Source of the DNA: Verrucosispora sp. WMMD573
Lineage (GTDB): Bacteria > Actinomycetota > Actinomycetes > Mycobacteriales > Micromonosporaceae
DNA: 64,000 nt
NCBI RefSeq assembly: GCF_027497175.1
Contig: NZ_CP114901.1
Location: forward strand, 2,666,001-2,730,000
Reading direction: 5' to 3'
Shown: in pieces, positions 39,631-48,049 of the stretch
Layout: every line of letters starts with the position of its first letter
Numbering within the stretch: position 1 is the stretch's first letter
Made by a program: the position numbers and the translations under genes
The notes under the pieces: model-generated
Told to the model about the DNA's origin: nothing
The model's input: the letters and a program-made list of their open reading frames with translations, nothing else
The model's database searches: none

Positions 39631-39706
39631 GCGCCGCTAGCTCAACTGGCAGAGCAGCGGACTCTTAATCCGCGGGTTCGGGGTTCGAGTCCCTGGCGGC
39701 GCACCA
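39631..39706 (+). tRNA. tRNA-Lys (anticodon CUU)
   Basis: Acceptor GCGCCGC pairs with GCGGCGC; anticodon loop CTCTTAA holds CTT; T-arm contains GGTTCGAGTCC. ACCA is encoded. It is a likely integration target, since gene content changes to accessory right after it. Confidence 0.97.
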
Positions 39707-39712
39707 ACGAGC

Positions 39713-39755
39713 AAGGCCCTGACCTGGTAGAACTCTGCCAGTCGGGGCCTTTTTC
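39713..39755 (+). terminator. Rho-independent terminator after tRNA-Lys
   Basis: Stem AAGGCCCTGACCTGG/CCAGTCGGGGCCTT (one wobble) with a ten-base loop is followed by TTTTT. It lies seven bases past the tRNA CCA. Confidence 0.85.
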
Positions 39756-39886
39756 GCGTACGCCGGTGGTGGGTGGTCGCTCGCTGGGTGCTCGGGAGCC
39801 GTTGGACCGGGTCGGCGTGTCCTGGACGCGATGTACCGATGAGCGAGCTCCCGTCGAAGTCTCTCGTTGGCCGTTAGGCTGACCGC

Positions 39887-40183
39887 GTGGTGGCGCAGTC
39901 CCGGGTTCGTGTGCAGGGGGATCTCTACCATCCGGTCGTGCCGTCCGGTGCGGTCTATGTCGGGCGGCAGGGGTTCGGGCTGCGGCGTTCGCCCTGGGCC
40001 AATCCGTTCAGTCTTCGACAGCATGATCGGGTCGAGGCGTTGCGCCTGTATCGGCAGTGGCTTGTGAGCCAGCCGGCGCTTGTCGAGCGGGCGCGTCGGG
40101 AACTCGCCGGGAAGCAGTTGGCGTGTTGGTGCCGCGTTGAGGATGCCTGCCACGCTGATGTGCTGGCCGAGGTCATCGGTTGA
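39887..40183 (+). CDS. DUF4326 protein
   Basis: A 98-residue protein of the DUF4326 family: YVGRQGFGLRRSPWANPF near the N-terminus and the C-terminal CWCRVEDACHADVLAEV. Such proteins are common on phages and islands and have no assigned activity. The end overlaps the convergent 40173-41063 gene by 11 bases. Confidence 0.9.
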   Translation: MVAQSRVRVQGDLYHPVVPSGAVYVGRQGFGLRRSPWANPFSLRQHDRVEALRLYRQWLVSQPALVERARRELAGKQLACWCRVEDACHADVLAEVIG

Positions 40184-41063
40184 CGTGTAGTCGGTATCGA
40201 GTGGTGGGTCGTCTGGGTGCGTAGACGCCGCCGATGCTGAAGGAATGCGGTCTTGCCGCCTGGTTGCCCACGTAGAAGGCGACGTCGCGGTCGGACGCGC
40301 AGAGCTGGCCGAGGAACTTTCGTCTGAGCTGATCCGCAGCCTCCGCGTCGGTGAGCTGGGTCAGGCGACGTTGTAGGGCCACGAACTCCCAGTCCCACAG
40401 TGTCTGTTGGTGCCCGCGGCAGCGGCGGTCTGCGCACCGGTAGCGGTAGGAGCCGGTGAATCGTGGTGCCTGGAGAGGGGTGGGCTTGGACGGCTCCAAC
40501 AGGTCGAGCTGGTTGAGGTAGCCCGCTATCTTTCTGCGGTCTTCCGCCGACCAGCCGCGATGGCGCTTGATCTGCATGGACGAGACATCGGCGACGCGGA
40601 TCAGGGCGATCGATCGGGCGCTCGGGGCGTCGCGGGTCTGCTCGTTGAGCCGGCACATGGAGTCTTCGACGAGTGGATCGAGGAGATTGCGACGTGACTG
40701 CTGGTTGGCAAGGTGCTGCTCGGTGGTGATGGTGTCCACGATCGGCGTCCAGCTCTCGTGGCGCACGTCTTTCTTGGCGGGCATTGCCTGGAGCCGGACG
40801 ATGTCGTACTTGCGAAACCTGCTGTCGGCAGCGAGTTCCCGAAAGTGGATCGGGTAGAGGCGCGTCCAACGCGTCCAGGGCGGGTCAAGCCCGAGCGCAC
40901 CGACGCAGACCGTCTCCCCGTAACGGGCGGAGGGACTGGGCGCCGCCTTCACGGTGATCAAGAGGCGAAGTGTCACTGGTCGTGTCAGTACTGGTTTGGA
41001 CGACGGGTGCTCGTTCGCGCTCGGTCCCCACAACGGAAGTTGTCCCAACAGAACCACCAGCAT
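40173..41063 (-). CDS. Island protein of unknown function with zinc-finger-like motif
   Basis: A 296-residue protein. Conserved-looking segments are LLITVKAAPSPSARYGETVC, RLYPIHFRELA and KYDIVRLQA in the first 120 residues, and a Cys/His cluster YRCADRRCRGHQ (about 213-224) followed by LWDWEF. Proteins with this layout occur on mobile elements, but I cannot name a function. The start is uncertain: ATG 41063 or GTG 40976, which would begin directly before the first conserved segment. Confidence 0.8.
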   Translation of the reverse strand: MLVVLLGQLPLWGPSANEHPSSKPVLTRPVTLRLLITVKAAPSPSARYGETVCVGALGLDPPWTRWTRLYPIHFRELAADSRFRKYDIVRLQAMPAKKDVRHESWTPIVDTITTEQHLANQQSRRNLLDPLVEDSMCRLNEQTRDAPSARSIALIRVADVSSMQIKRHRGWSAEDRRKIAGYLNQLDLLEPSKPTPLQAPRFTGSYRYRCADRRCRGHQQTLWDWEFVALQRRLTQLTDAEAADQLRRKFLGQLCASDRDVAFYVGNQAARPHSFSIGGVYAPRRPTTRYRLHVNR

Positions 41064-41211
41064 CGCTTAATGTGGCCATCTGTGCACTTCTCGTTACATA
41101 GATAGCTTCGCATATCAAGCTGCTGGGCGCTAGCCATGGGCGGTGCGACCGACCTGTGCCGATTGGGTGCCCTGTAGGCAGTGGCTGTTGGGCGTGGATA
41201 GGGGGTTAGCT

Positions 41212-41652
41212 ATGCGTCGGGTCGTGCGCAGGTCGGTGCGGGCCATTCTTGTGGACGAGGACGACCGCCTTGTGCTGATCAAGCGGAACAAGCCCGGCCA
41301 GGCGCCGTACTGGACGACGCCGGGTGGTGGCGTGGAGTCGACGGATGTCTCTCTGGAGGCTGCGCTCCGTCGGGAGTTGCAGGAGGAACTCGGTGCCGAG
41401 GCGGACCGGTTCGTCCAGGTGTTCCTGTTCACCGCACCCGCTGGTGAGGGCGTTTCTGTGCAGCACTTCTTCGTCTGTCGGCTACTTGAGCTGCGGGAAG
41501 ATGCTCGAAGCGGGCCGGAGTTCGATGATCCGTCGCGTGGTGGCTACCAGCTCGACCGGGTGACGATCGAGAAGCTGCCTGCGGTGGATCTCAAGCCGGA
41601 AGGGCTGACCGAGTTCATCACCTCCAACAGGGAGTCTCTGCTCTCGGTGTAG
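41212..41652 (+). CDS. Nudix hydrolase
   Basis: A 146-residue protein with the Nudix helix in PGGGVESTDVSLEAALRREL followed by QEELGAE; the REL-x-EE-x-G core is intact, while the first Glu is replaced by Val, as in many actinobacterial members. Substrate unknown; probably a nucleoside diphosphate derivative. Start ATG 41212 follows a GGATAGGGGG site. Confidence 0.9.
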   Translation: MRRVVRRSVRAILVDEDDRLVLIKRNKPGQAPYWTTPGGGVESTDVSLEAALRRELQEELGAEADRFVQVFLFTAPAGEGVSVQHFFVCRLLELREDARSGPEFDDPSRGGYQLDRVTIEKLPAVDLKPEGLTEFITSNRESLLSV

Positions 41653-41722
41653 GCAGCTCGGCAGAGCATCCTTGCTTGGAGTCGGCGTCGCCCCGCTGCC
41701 GCACAACCCCTACGCTGGCGGC

Positions 41723-41929
41723 ATGAGGGAACCCAGTGCGGACCGGACCTACGCCACGCCGGATGACCTCCCGGTCTCGGCTTTGCTGCCTGAGCTGCTG
41801 CGAAGTGTTCGTGAGGGGCAGGTCGTCTACCTCAGCGAGCAGGATGAACCGATCGCCGCTGTCGTGCCGCTGGAGGTAGCGAGGGCGGGCCTGGCGGCGT
41901 TGGGCCGATCCGACGAAGGGCTGCGGTGA
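41723..41929 (+). CDS. Phd/YefM-like antitoxin, apparently orphan
   Basis: A 68-residue protein. The segment LLPELLRSVREGQVVYLSEQ followed by DEPIAAVVPLE matches the DNA-binding fold of Phd/YefM antitoxins. The gene following it encodes a YdcF-like protein, not a PIN, RelE or Doc toxin. The short length and Ala/Leu-rich C-terminus suggest a truncated toxin-binding tail. Confidence 0.7.
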   Translation: MREPSADRTYATPDDLPVSALLPELLRSVREGQVVYLSEQDEPIAAVVPLEVARAGLAALGRSDEGLR

Positions 41930-41951
41930 CGGTCCTGCCTGGTACCTGTTG

Positions 41952-42626
41952 ATGAATCAGCGCCCGGCGGCGCCGGCCGAGTCGATCCCTGACGAGATCC
42001 GTGTCGAGGTGGAGACGCTGTGGCGCTACCACGACATGGGCCACGAGCTGAGGCCGTGTGACGTGGGGATCGGGCTGGGCAGCCATGACCTTGGTGTCGC
42101 GGTGATCGCGACGCGCTTGTTCCACGAGGGATTGTTTCCCTGGATCGTGTTCACCGGGGCGAACGCGCCGACGACGGTGGAGCGGTTCCCTCGTGGCGAG
42201 GCCGTGCACTACCGCGAATACGCGATGGAGCAGGGCGTGCCGGCGGACTCGATTCTCGTGGAGCCACGTGCCACGAACACCGCCCAGAACCTGGAGTACA
42301 CCCGGCAGCTCCTGGCCGAACGGCGTATCCCGGTGCGGTCAGCGCTGATCATGTCGCGGCCGTACCAGCAGCGCCGGGCGTACGCCACCTGCAGGCTGAT
42401 GTGGCCGGAGGTCGACGTGGTCTGCGCGTCGAACCCGTTGGCACTCGACGACTACGTGCGCAGCATCGGGGACCCGCGGCGGGTGGTGGAGATGCTGGTC
42501 GGTGACACCCAGCGGATCGAGGTGTACGCCGAGCGCGGGTTCGCGATCCCACAGGAGATGCCGGACGAGGTCCGGGTCGCTTTCGAGCGACTGGTGGCGG
42601 CCGGTTACACGAGCCGGCTGGTCTGA
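41952..42626 (+). CDS. YdcF-like (DUF218) protein
   Basis: A 224-residue soluble DUF218/YdcF-like protein with CDVGIGLGSHDLGVAVIATR, ILVEPRATNTAQNLEYTRQL (the acidic-Thr-Asn pattern typical of the family) and IMSRPYQQRRA. It lacks the membrane anchor of SanA/YdcF. Function unknown; possibly binds nucleotides. It converges on the XRE gene six bases away. Confidence 0.88.
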   Translation: MNQRPAAPAESIPDEIRVEVETLWRYHDMGHELRPCDVGIGLGSHDLGVAVIATRLFHEGLFPWIVFTGANAPTTVERFPRGEAVHYREYAMEQGVPADSILVEPRATNTAQNLEYTRQLLAERRIPVRSALIMSRPYQQRRAYATCRLMWPEVDVVCASNPLALDDYVRSIGDPRRVVEMLVGDTQRIEVYAERGFAIPQEMPDEVRVAFERLVAAGYTSRLV

Positions 42627-42632
42627 CGACGG

Positions 42633-43859
42633 CTACCAGCGCGGTCCACCCGACCGGACGCCCATTCGTTCACTGAGTTCGACGGCCAGACGGGGCGGGC
42701 GGGGGCGGATGAGGATGTCCCGGACGAGGTCGCGGGAGAGCCGGTGGTAGCGCACCTGGTCTGGGCCGATGACCTCCGCGTCCAAGAGCGCGCCGAGGGC
42801 GTCGTCGATGCGGTTCCAGCGCGCCAGCGCTCGCGCGGTCTCGATGGCGTGGCGGACCTGCCGCTCGATGGGCAGGGCACCGGTATCGAGTGGGGTACCT
42901 ATGGCGATGGCGCGTTGCACGTCGCCGAGTTCCATCGCCACGGTCGTCTTGTGGATCGACACGTTGGTGGGGCCGAAGGCGGTCCACACGTGGTTGTCGT
43001 CGGCGCCGAGTCGGGTCGCTGCGGCGTCGGCTTCGGCGATGTGGATGTCTGCGGAGGCGCGGTCGTCGTCGCGGGCGGCGGCGAGGGCGCAGACGAGGTG
43101 CAGGCTGCCGTAGACCGACAGCAACTGCGGTGTGGGCTTGGTCAGCCGTGATTCGAGGAACTGCGCTGCGATGGCGGCGAGGCCTCGGGCCTGCGCGTAT
43201 TCACCGATCGCAATCAGAGAGTGCGCGGCGGAGCGGCTGAGCGAGCCGATGACGACGTGGTCGTGGCTGGCGTTGGCGGCGGCCAGCCCTCGACTGGCCG
43301 CGGTCCATGCGAGATCACCTTCGCCGAGCTTGGTGAGGAACAGCGCGGCGAGCTGGTGGGCATAGGCGGTCATCGCGTGTGCACGCTGGCCGTCGTCTCC
43401 GTCGTAGGCCTCGGTGGCGGTCAGGCAGTCGTGGATGAGGTACGGAAGCCGGCGAGCGAGGGTGCCGTATCGCGAATGCTGGTAAGCGGTCCAGATCTCG
43501 GCCACGTCATTCTCGATCTCACGCATGGCAGGCGCATCGACAGCAGCCGGACTGGCCAGAGCTGGCGCGAGGTGCCGGTAGTCGTGAAGCGCGGCGCGCA
43601 ACGCGGGAATGGTTTCACGCCCTGAGTCGTCGGACCACTCGAACAAGCTCGGTGCGCCGATGAGGTCCCCAAGAGAGACATCGAGGGCCCTGGCGATTGC
43701 CCGAATGACCGAGAGGCGGTCCAGGTCGGCGCGGTTCGTCTCGACCTTGCGTAGCCACTCCTGGGTCTTGCCGACCAGTCCGGCCAGCACCTCCTGGGAA
43801 AGCCCTCGCCGCCGCCGGTAGAAGGCGACGCGCTGGCCGATGGTCATGTCGTCCGTCAT
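42633..43859 (-). CDS. XRE-family regulator with TPR-like C-terminal half
   Basis: A 408-residue protein. The N-terminal HTH (GQRVAFYRRRRGLSQEVLAG plus the recognition helix, residues about 6-62) is followed by long helical repeats resembling TPRs. Actinobacterial regulators of this layout often control the neighbouring small operons. It is divergent from the small-gene operon starting near 44024 and may regulate it. Start MTDDMTIG at 43859 chosen. Confidence 0.88.
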   Translation of the reverse strand: MTDDMTIGQRVAFYRRRRGLSQEVLAGLVGKTQEWLRKVETNRADLDRLSVIRAIARALDVSLGDLIGAPSLFEWSDDSGRETIPALRAALHDYRHLAPALASPAAVDAPAMREIENDVAEIWTAYQHSRYGTLARRLPYLIHDCLTATEAYDGDDGQRAHAMTAYAHQLAALFLTKLGEGDLAWTAASRGLAAANASHDHVVIGSLSRSAAHSLIAIGEYAQARGLAAIAAQFLESRLTKPTPQLLSVYGSLHLVCALAAARDDDRASADIHIAEADAAATRLGADDNHVWTAFGPTNVSIHKTTVAMELGDVQRAIAIGTPLDTGALPIERQVRHAIETARALARWNRIDDALGALLDAEVIGPDQVRYHRLSRDLVRDILIRPRPPRLAVELSERMGVRSGGPRW

Positions 43860-44023
43860 TCCTCGCACACCATCACCCTGCCCGCTGATGTCCGCCTGAC
43901 CCGGTACGAATTTTCCCGGTCCCTTCGACAGGTCGCCCCTACGTTCAGTGCACCCCAGGTCACCTTCGCATGTCGATGCCTAGGCCTGGATCGCCTGACA
44001 GAGAGCTGCGGATGGAGGAATCG

Positions 44024-44233
44024 ATGACCGGCTTACCAAAGCGCGGCTCGAATCGCCGGCTCGGACTGTCCTGGAGCGCACCGTATCGGAGTCTTCCTCG
44101 CCTGCGTACCGCCATCGGGGCTGCGTGGGTGAGTGATCGGCGGTCTGCCCGAGGCCGCCGTGCGGCGGCGGTGGGCTCGCCCTTCCCCCGGCGAGCCCAC
44201 CGCTCACCGTCTCGAACGGACGTGCTGGCATGA
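44024..44233 (+). CDS. Small Arg-rich protein, possible peptide (RiPP) precursor
   Basis: A 69-residue open frame starting at ATG 44024 after GGAGGAA, ending in ATGA overlap with the next small gene. It has scattered aromatics followed by small or basic residues (SWSAPYRSLP, AAWVSD, SPFPRR), which could be three-residue cyclophane sites. Its order, first in an operon ended by a radical-SAM gene, fits a precursor. The sequence is Arg-rich and unlike any precursor I can name, so it could also be a decayed or unrelated gene. Confidence 0.45.
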   Translation: MTGLPKRGSNRRLGLSWSAPYRSLPRLRTAIGAAWVSDRRSARGRRAAAVGSPFPRRAHRSPSRTDVLA

Positions 44234-44397
44234 CGGTGTACGTCTCGCGTCATGCGAAAGCCGACCACCTCTGGCGACAGACGTTGATCGCCGAGGGCCC
44301 CGCGCCACAAACGACTCGCCCGGCTGATCCGCCGCTGCTCACCCATGCCTGGCGTCAACTGTTCGAGCGGCAGGTCCGGGAAGCCGGCCGCCGATGA
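44230..44397 (+). CDS. Small protein (55 residues), unknown function
   Basis: The open frame begins MTVYVSRHAKADHLWRQTL and ends in LFERQVREAGRR. Both ends overlap neighbours as ATGA, so it is translationally coupled on each side, the main support for its reality. Soluble, charged, no motif recognised. Confidence 0.65.
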   Translation: MTVYVSRHAKADHLWRQTLIAEGPAPQTTRPADPPLLTHAWRQLFERQVREAGRR

Positions 44398-44741
44398 CCG
44401 GCGACCGGGACCAGGGCCCGGCCCGAGCGAATGGTGCAGCCGTGTTCCGGCAGGAACATCTGCCAATGCAGCCATTGTGGCTTTGCCGGCGGTGCGGTCA
44501 GCCGTGGCCGTGCGGCGCGGCGAAGCTCGCCCTCGCGGTCGAGTACCGGGACAGCCCGGTGAGCCTGTTCCTCTACCTGGCCAGCTGCCTGCACGACGCG
44601 ATCGATGATTTGCACCGGCTCAATCCCAGTGAGGCGGGTGGTACCGCCTCACTGTTTGACCGGTTCCTCGGGTGGCCCGCCCGTACCCACGCCTACCGAG
44701 CCAACGCCGCCACGGCGATCGGGAACGAGGAGACTTCGTGA
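44394..44741 (+). CDS. Small Cys-containing protein of RiPP-type operons
   Basis: A 115-residue protein with LPMQPLWLCRRCGQPWPCG (a Cys-x2-Cys-x5-Cys cluster, possible metal site) and LYLASCLHDAIDDLHRLNP. Relatives in actinobacteria are often mis-labelled flavin reductase and lie beside radical-SAM peptide-maturation genes. Overlaps the previous gene (ATGA) and the radical-SAM fragment (GTGA). Confidence 0.8.
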   Translation: MTGDRDQGPARANGAAVFRQEHLPMQPLWLCRRCGQPWPCGAAKLALAVEYRDSPVSLFLYLASCLHDAIDDLHRLNPSEAGGTASLFDRFLGWPARTHAYRANAATAIGNEETS

Positions 44742-44962
44742 ACGGCATCGGCCTCATCAGCGTCAATCGTCAGCCGGCGATCGCCAGCAGGTTCCACACA
44801 CTGGTCGTGCAGCCCACCAGCTTCTGCAACCTCGACTGCACCTACTGCTATCTGCCCGACCGCAGAATCATCCGCCTGATGACCGATGCCGTCGCGCAAG
44901 CCTGCGCCGAATCGATCGCCCAGCAGAACAGCAGTCATCCGGTCAGGAGCAAGAAGAAGTAG
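44738..44962 (+). pseudogene. Truncated radical-SAM peptide maturase
   Basis: The 74-residue open frame contains the start of a radical-SAM domain: HTLVVQPTSFCNLDCTYCYL with the Cys-x3-Cys-x2-Cys cluster motif, then AESIAQQNSSHPV. It ends in SKKK and a TAG where full members continue with a GGEPL-type motif and 300 more residues including a SPASM domain. No continuation is found in other frames before the 45033 gene, so a deletion removed about 80% of the gene. Confidence 0.85.
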
Positions 44963-45032
44963 TTCGGCAGCTGGCAGCATCGTCCGACGCGGGGTGGCGC
45001 GTCCACCCCGCGCTCGAACAGGTTGAGGAGAC

Positions 45033-45701
45033 ATGCGGACGACGATCGTGGGTGACGTCACCATTCTCCTGCCGGACCTCGATCCGGAAGATCTCGACCA
45101 GGTCAGCGATCTGTCCGACAGTGACGTCCGCGACGGCCTTGTCGATGGGGTCTCCTGGCGTGGTGAGCAGCTTGTGGATCAGAGCATCCGAGGCAGCCGG
45201 ATCACCGGCGCGGACCTCGGTGAGATCAGCTGGGAGGCCGGCGCCTTCTACGGGTGCGAGATTGTCGGGACGGACCTGTCCGGCGCGACCCTGACCGGCA
45301 TCAGCATCGAGCGATGCTCGTTCACGGGATCCCGGTTCACCGGCACTCGGTTCATCGACGTCCGCCTCAAAGACGTTTTGTTCGACAATTGCCGGTTCGA
45401 CTACGCCACCCTGAACCGAGTCAGCACTGTCGGCTCGGTTGCCTTCACTAACTGCACCCTCGGCCACGGCAGTTGGTCGTCCTGTCGCCTGTCCGGCATC
45501 GCCCTGCGCTCCTGCGATCTTAGCGACCTGGAGCTGGAATCCTGCCGCCTCGACGGCGCTGATCTGCGGGGCAGCCGGTTGCACCACTTAAGGACACCGT
45601 TGGACAACCTTCACGGCGTCGTTCTCGGTGAAGACCAGATTCCTGACCTCACCCGCTTAGCCGTTGAGGCGCTGAACATCGTCGTCCGCCCCAAGGGCTG
45701 A
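45033..45701 (+). CDS. Pentapeptide-repeat protein
   Basis: A 222-residue protein whose residues 45-190 follow the A/S-D/N/R-L/F-x-x repeat (ADLGEISWEAG, TDLSGATLTGIS, SRFTGTRFIDVRL, ADLRGSRLHHL), forming a right-handed beta helix. Some members bind DNA gyrase and give self-resistance to peptide toxins. Starts at ATG 45033 after GAGGAGAC, 70 bases past the broken maturase. Confidence 0.88.
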   Translation: MRTTIVGDVTILLPDLDPEDLDQVSDLSDSDVRDGLVDGVSWRGEQLVDQSIRGSRITGADLGEISWEAGAFYGCEIVGTDLSGATLTGISIERCSFTGSRFTGTRFIDVRLKDVLFDNCRFDYATLNRVSTVGSVAFTNCTLGHGSWSSCRLSGIALRSCDLSDLELESCRLDGADLRGSRLHHLRTPLDNLHGVVLGEDQIPDLTRLAVEALNIVVRPKG

Positions 45702-45738
45702 CCGAAGCCGAGAAACACCTGGTCCCGTAGCCGGGTAG

Positions 45739-46395
45739 CTAGCGCGCCGACTCGTTGTGCTTGCGGACGAGGTCGGGCAGCTCGGCCAGTGAGTCGAGCT
45801 GGAACAGGCACCGGTCGCTGACCGCCTCGTCACCGAGGATGTAACCCCACGGGCCGCGCCGGACCAGGGCGGTCGCGATACCCGCCTCCTGCGCCGGCCG
45901 GATGTCGTTGTCCAACCGGTCCCCGACGTAGAGCACCTGGTCAGCCGGGCATCCTGCCTCGGCGATCACGCGATCGAAGAATGCTGCGGAGGGCTTCTCC
46001 ACACCCCAGCCGTCCGAGGTGCCGATCACGTCGACCGGTAGGTCCAGGGCACGCAGGATCGTCTCCGCCCGCGCCGTCTGGTTGCCGGCCAGGCCAACCT
46101 GTAGCCCTGACTCGCGCAGCGCGGCCAGGCACGGCCGAGCATCCGGATAGAGGTTCCCCTCGGTGAAGGACTCCGGCTGGCCCGCCGCCGTCCGACGCTC
46201 CCGCTCCTCGGCCAGGTCGAAGCCTGGCCGGAAGACCTGGAACGTCTCCCGGTAGTCGAGGCCGCGAGCGATGATCGCCCCGAAGACCGCCGAGAACGTG
46301 TGGCGCGGCACCCCGATCCAGTCCGCCCAGGTGCCGTACTCCCGGGACTCGTCGACGATGGTCTCGCCCACATCGCAGAACACGCTCGCGATCAC
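45739..46395 (-). CDS. HAD-superfamily hydrolase
   Basis: A 218-residue phosphatase-like protein. Motif I is FCDVGETIVDE, motif II is GLAGNQTA (Asn-Gln replacing the usual Ser/Thr-Asn), a Lys is in GVEKPSAAFF, and motif IV is YVGDRLDNDI. GTG 46395 is used. Substrate unknown. Confidence 0.88.
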   Translation of the reverse strand: MIASVFCDVGETIVDESREYGTWADWIGVPRHTFSAVFGAIIARGLDYRETFQVFRPGFDLAEERERRTAAGQPESFTEGNLYPDARPCLAALRESGLQVGLAGNQTARAETILRALDLPVDVIGTSDGWGVEKPSAAFFDRVIAEAGCPADQVLYVGDRLDNDIRPAQEAGIATALVRRGPWGYILGDEAVSDRCLFQLDSLAELPDLVRKHNESAR

Positions 46396-46461
46396 CCGGC
46401 GATTGTGCCCGGTGCTCCCATCAGGATCAACGTGCAACACGAGCCGGGCCAGTACGGCGGA

Positions 46462-46959
46462 CTACCTGCTTGAGGTCGCGACTCCGTCCTCAAGGTAGAC
46501 ACCACCGCGTCCGATGGCGGCGACCGCTGCGGCTACCCGCCGAGCCAGCCGAGGAATCAAAACCTCGCCGAGGTGTTCCGGTTCGACGAACTCGTACCGG
46601 TTCAGCTCGTCTGGGCACAGGCGGATCGTCGCGATCTGGTCCGCTGTCAGCACGCCGCCATCGAATACGAACATGAGTCCGCCGTCCCACGGTGGGCTGG
46701 CCGGCACCCAGTCGACGCACAGCAGCGCTCCCGCGAGCACCGACAGGCCCAGTTCCTCCCTGACCTCGCGGACACATGCGTCCGCCGGGGACTCGTCCGG
46801 TTCCACTGTCCCGCCGGGAATCTCCCACACGTCCTTGTAGGTCGGGTGGACCACCAACACCCGACCGGCCTCGTCACGCAGGACGATGCCGGCGGCGGCG
46901 CGGACGCGCGTCACGTTGGCAATGTACGAAAGATCAGGTTTGGTCTGTGTCTCGGCCAC
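46462..46959 (-). CDS. Nudix hydrolase
   Basis: A 165-residue protein with Nudix box GGTVEPDESPADACVREVRE followed by ELGLS, all key residues intact. Starts at GTG 46959. Substrate not predictable. A second Nudix gene lies at 41212-41652; they are not close copies. Confidence 0.92.
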   Translation of the reverse strand: MAETQTKPDLSYIANVTRVRAAAGIVLRDEAGRVLVVHPTYKDVWEIPGGTVEPDESPADACVREVREELGLSVLAGALLCVDWVPASPPWDGGLMFVFDGGVLTADQIATIRLCPDELNRYEFVEPEHLGEVLIPRLARRVAAAVAAIGRGGVYLEDGVATSSR

Positions 46960-48049
46960 GCGACCGACCCTACGGCCTCGCCTCGTGCGTTTCGCCCGGA
47001 TCGAGCTGGGCTGGCGACCGTAGTGTGTGGCCCTCAGCTTCGCTCCGAGCCCAGGGGGCTGGCGGGGGATTCATCTCAAAAGATGAGATACGGGCGTCTG
47101 CGCTTCAAGATTCTTTCACCTGTTATCGCGGGGAATTCGTGCTGACGGAGACCAATGCGGGTCAGCCCGTGCTGACGCGTCCTGCCGTCATGATCGACCG
47201 CTGGTGTATGTGGTTGACAGGGCGCTGCTGGCGGAGGCGTACTGGGATGCACGCGACCGCTTGACGGTCTGCCTGCCGGGTTCGATCGGCCGATGTGGTG
47301 GCGCTCCTTTGGAGCGTCGCCTGTCGTTCGAGGGCTCAGGACTGGGCGGGCAGGTCAAAGGGTTCTGAGTGACAGGGGGACCGCGATGAAGGATCTTTCC
47401 CCGGCTGATTGAGCCGGTGCGCCGCCGCAGCCTCACCGTCGGTGGCTGCCGGGTTCGGCGCCGCCCCTGTCCACCCCTCGCGCGAGGCCCGAGCCCAGCG
47501 TGATCGCGTCTGAACGCACTTCTCGCTGATGTACGCCTTCCGTGCGTCGCTGTCAGGGTCACTTGGCGTGGCTCCGTGGCGTACCCGTCTATGCGCCTCC
47601 TGGGGGCGGGCTTGTCTCTTGACAACTCCACAGTGGTAGCGCTCGCCCACTCTGACCTCCGGGTCTGGGAGGGCTGCCGCTGCCCGTGCCCCTCGTCCGC
47701 TGCTGGGCGTCTGTCGGGCGATCTTCGTGTTTCCACCCGATGCCGTGCTTGGCCGGCGTCGGTGACCTTATCGACAAGGAGTTCCGTTGTTGTTCCCCAT
47801 GCTTTCGACCACCGCCGTGGCCGCTGGTGGTGACAGTTCCCGGCTTGGCCCCCGTTCCGGGGTCGGGCTGGCCGTCCGGGTTGGTGTCGGTCTTCGACCG
47901 GACTCCCGGACGGACCCCTGGTCCGTTCTCACATCGCAGGTCAGCCGGTCTGCCAGCGGTGGCTGGTTGTCCTGCGACAGACCCCTGCTGGTCTCGGGTC
48001 TCTCCCCCTGGGGAGACCACATGCGTATCGGAGAAGGAGGTGATGGTGG
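46960..48049. other. 1.1-kb stretch with no convincing gene
   Basis: No frame here shows the GC3 bias of neighbouring genes, and several antisense frames are weak. Very short frames (for example around 47204-47368) may be remnants. It contains TTGACA at 47618-47623 and ends in an AAGGAGG ribosome site at 48034-48040 for the next gene. Probably leader DNA and debris of the replication module. Confidence 0.5.

Noticed and set aside
43960-44475. 171-residue minus-strand open frame
   Set aside because: It opposes a chain of three overlapping plus-strand genes that has ribosome sites and coupled starts.
47188-47736. 182-residue minus-strand open frame
   Set aside because: Basic low-complexity composition, no ribosome site, no recognisable motif; weak codon bias.
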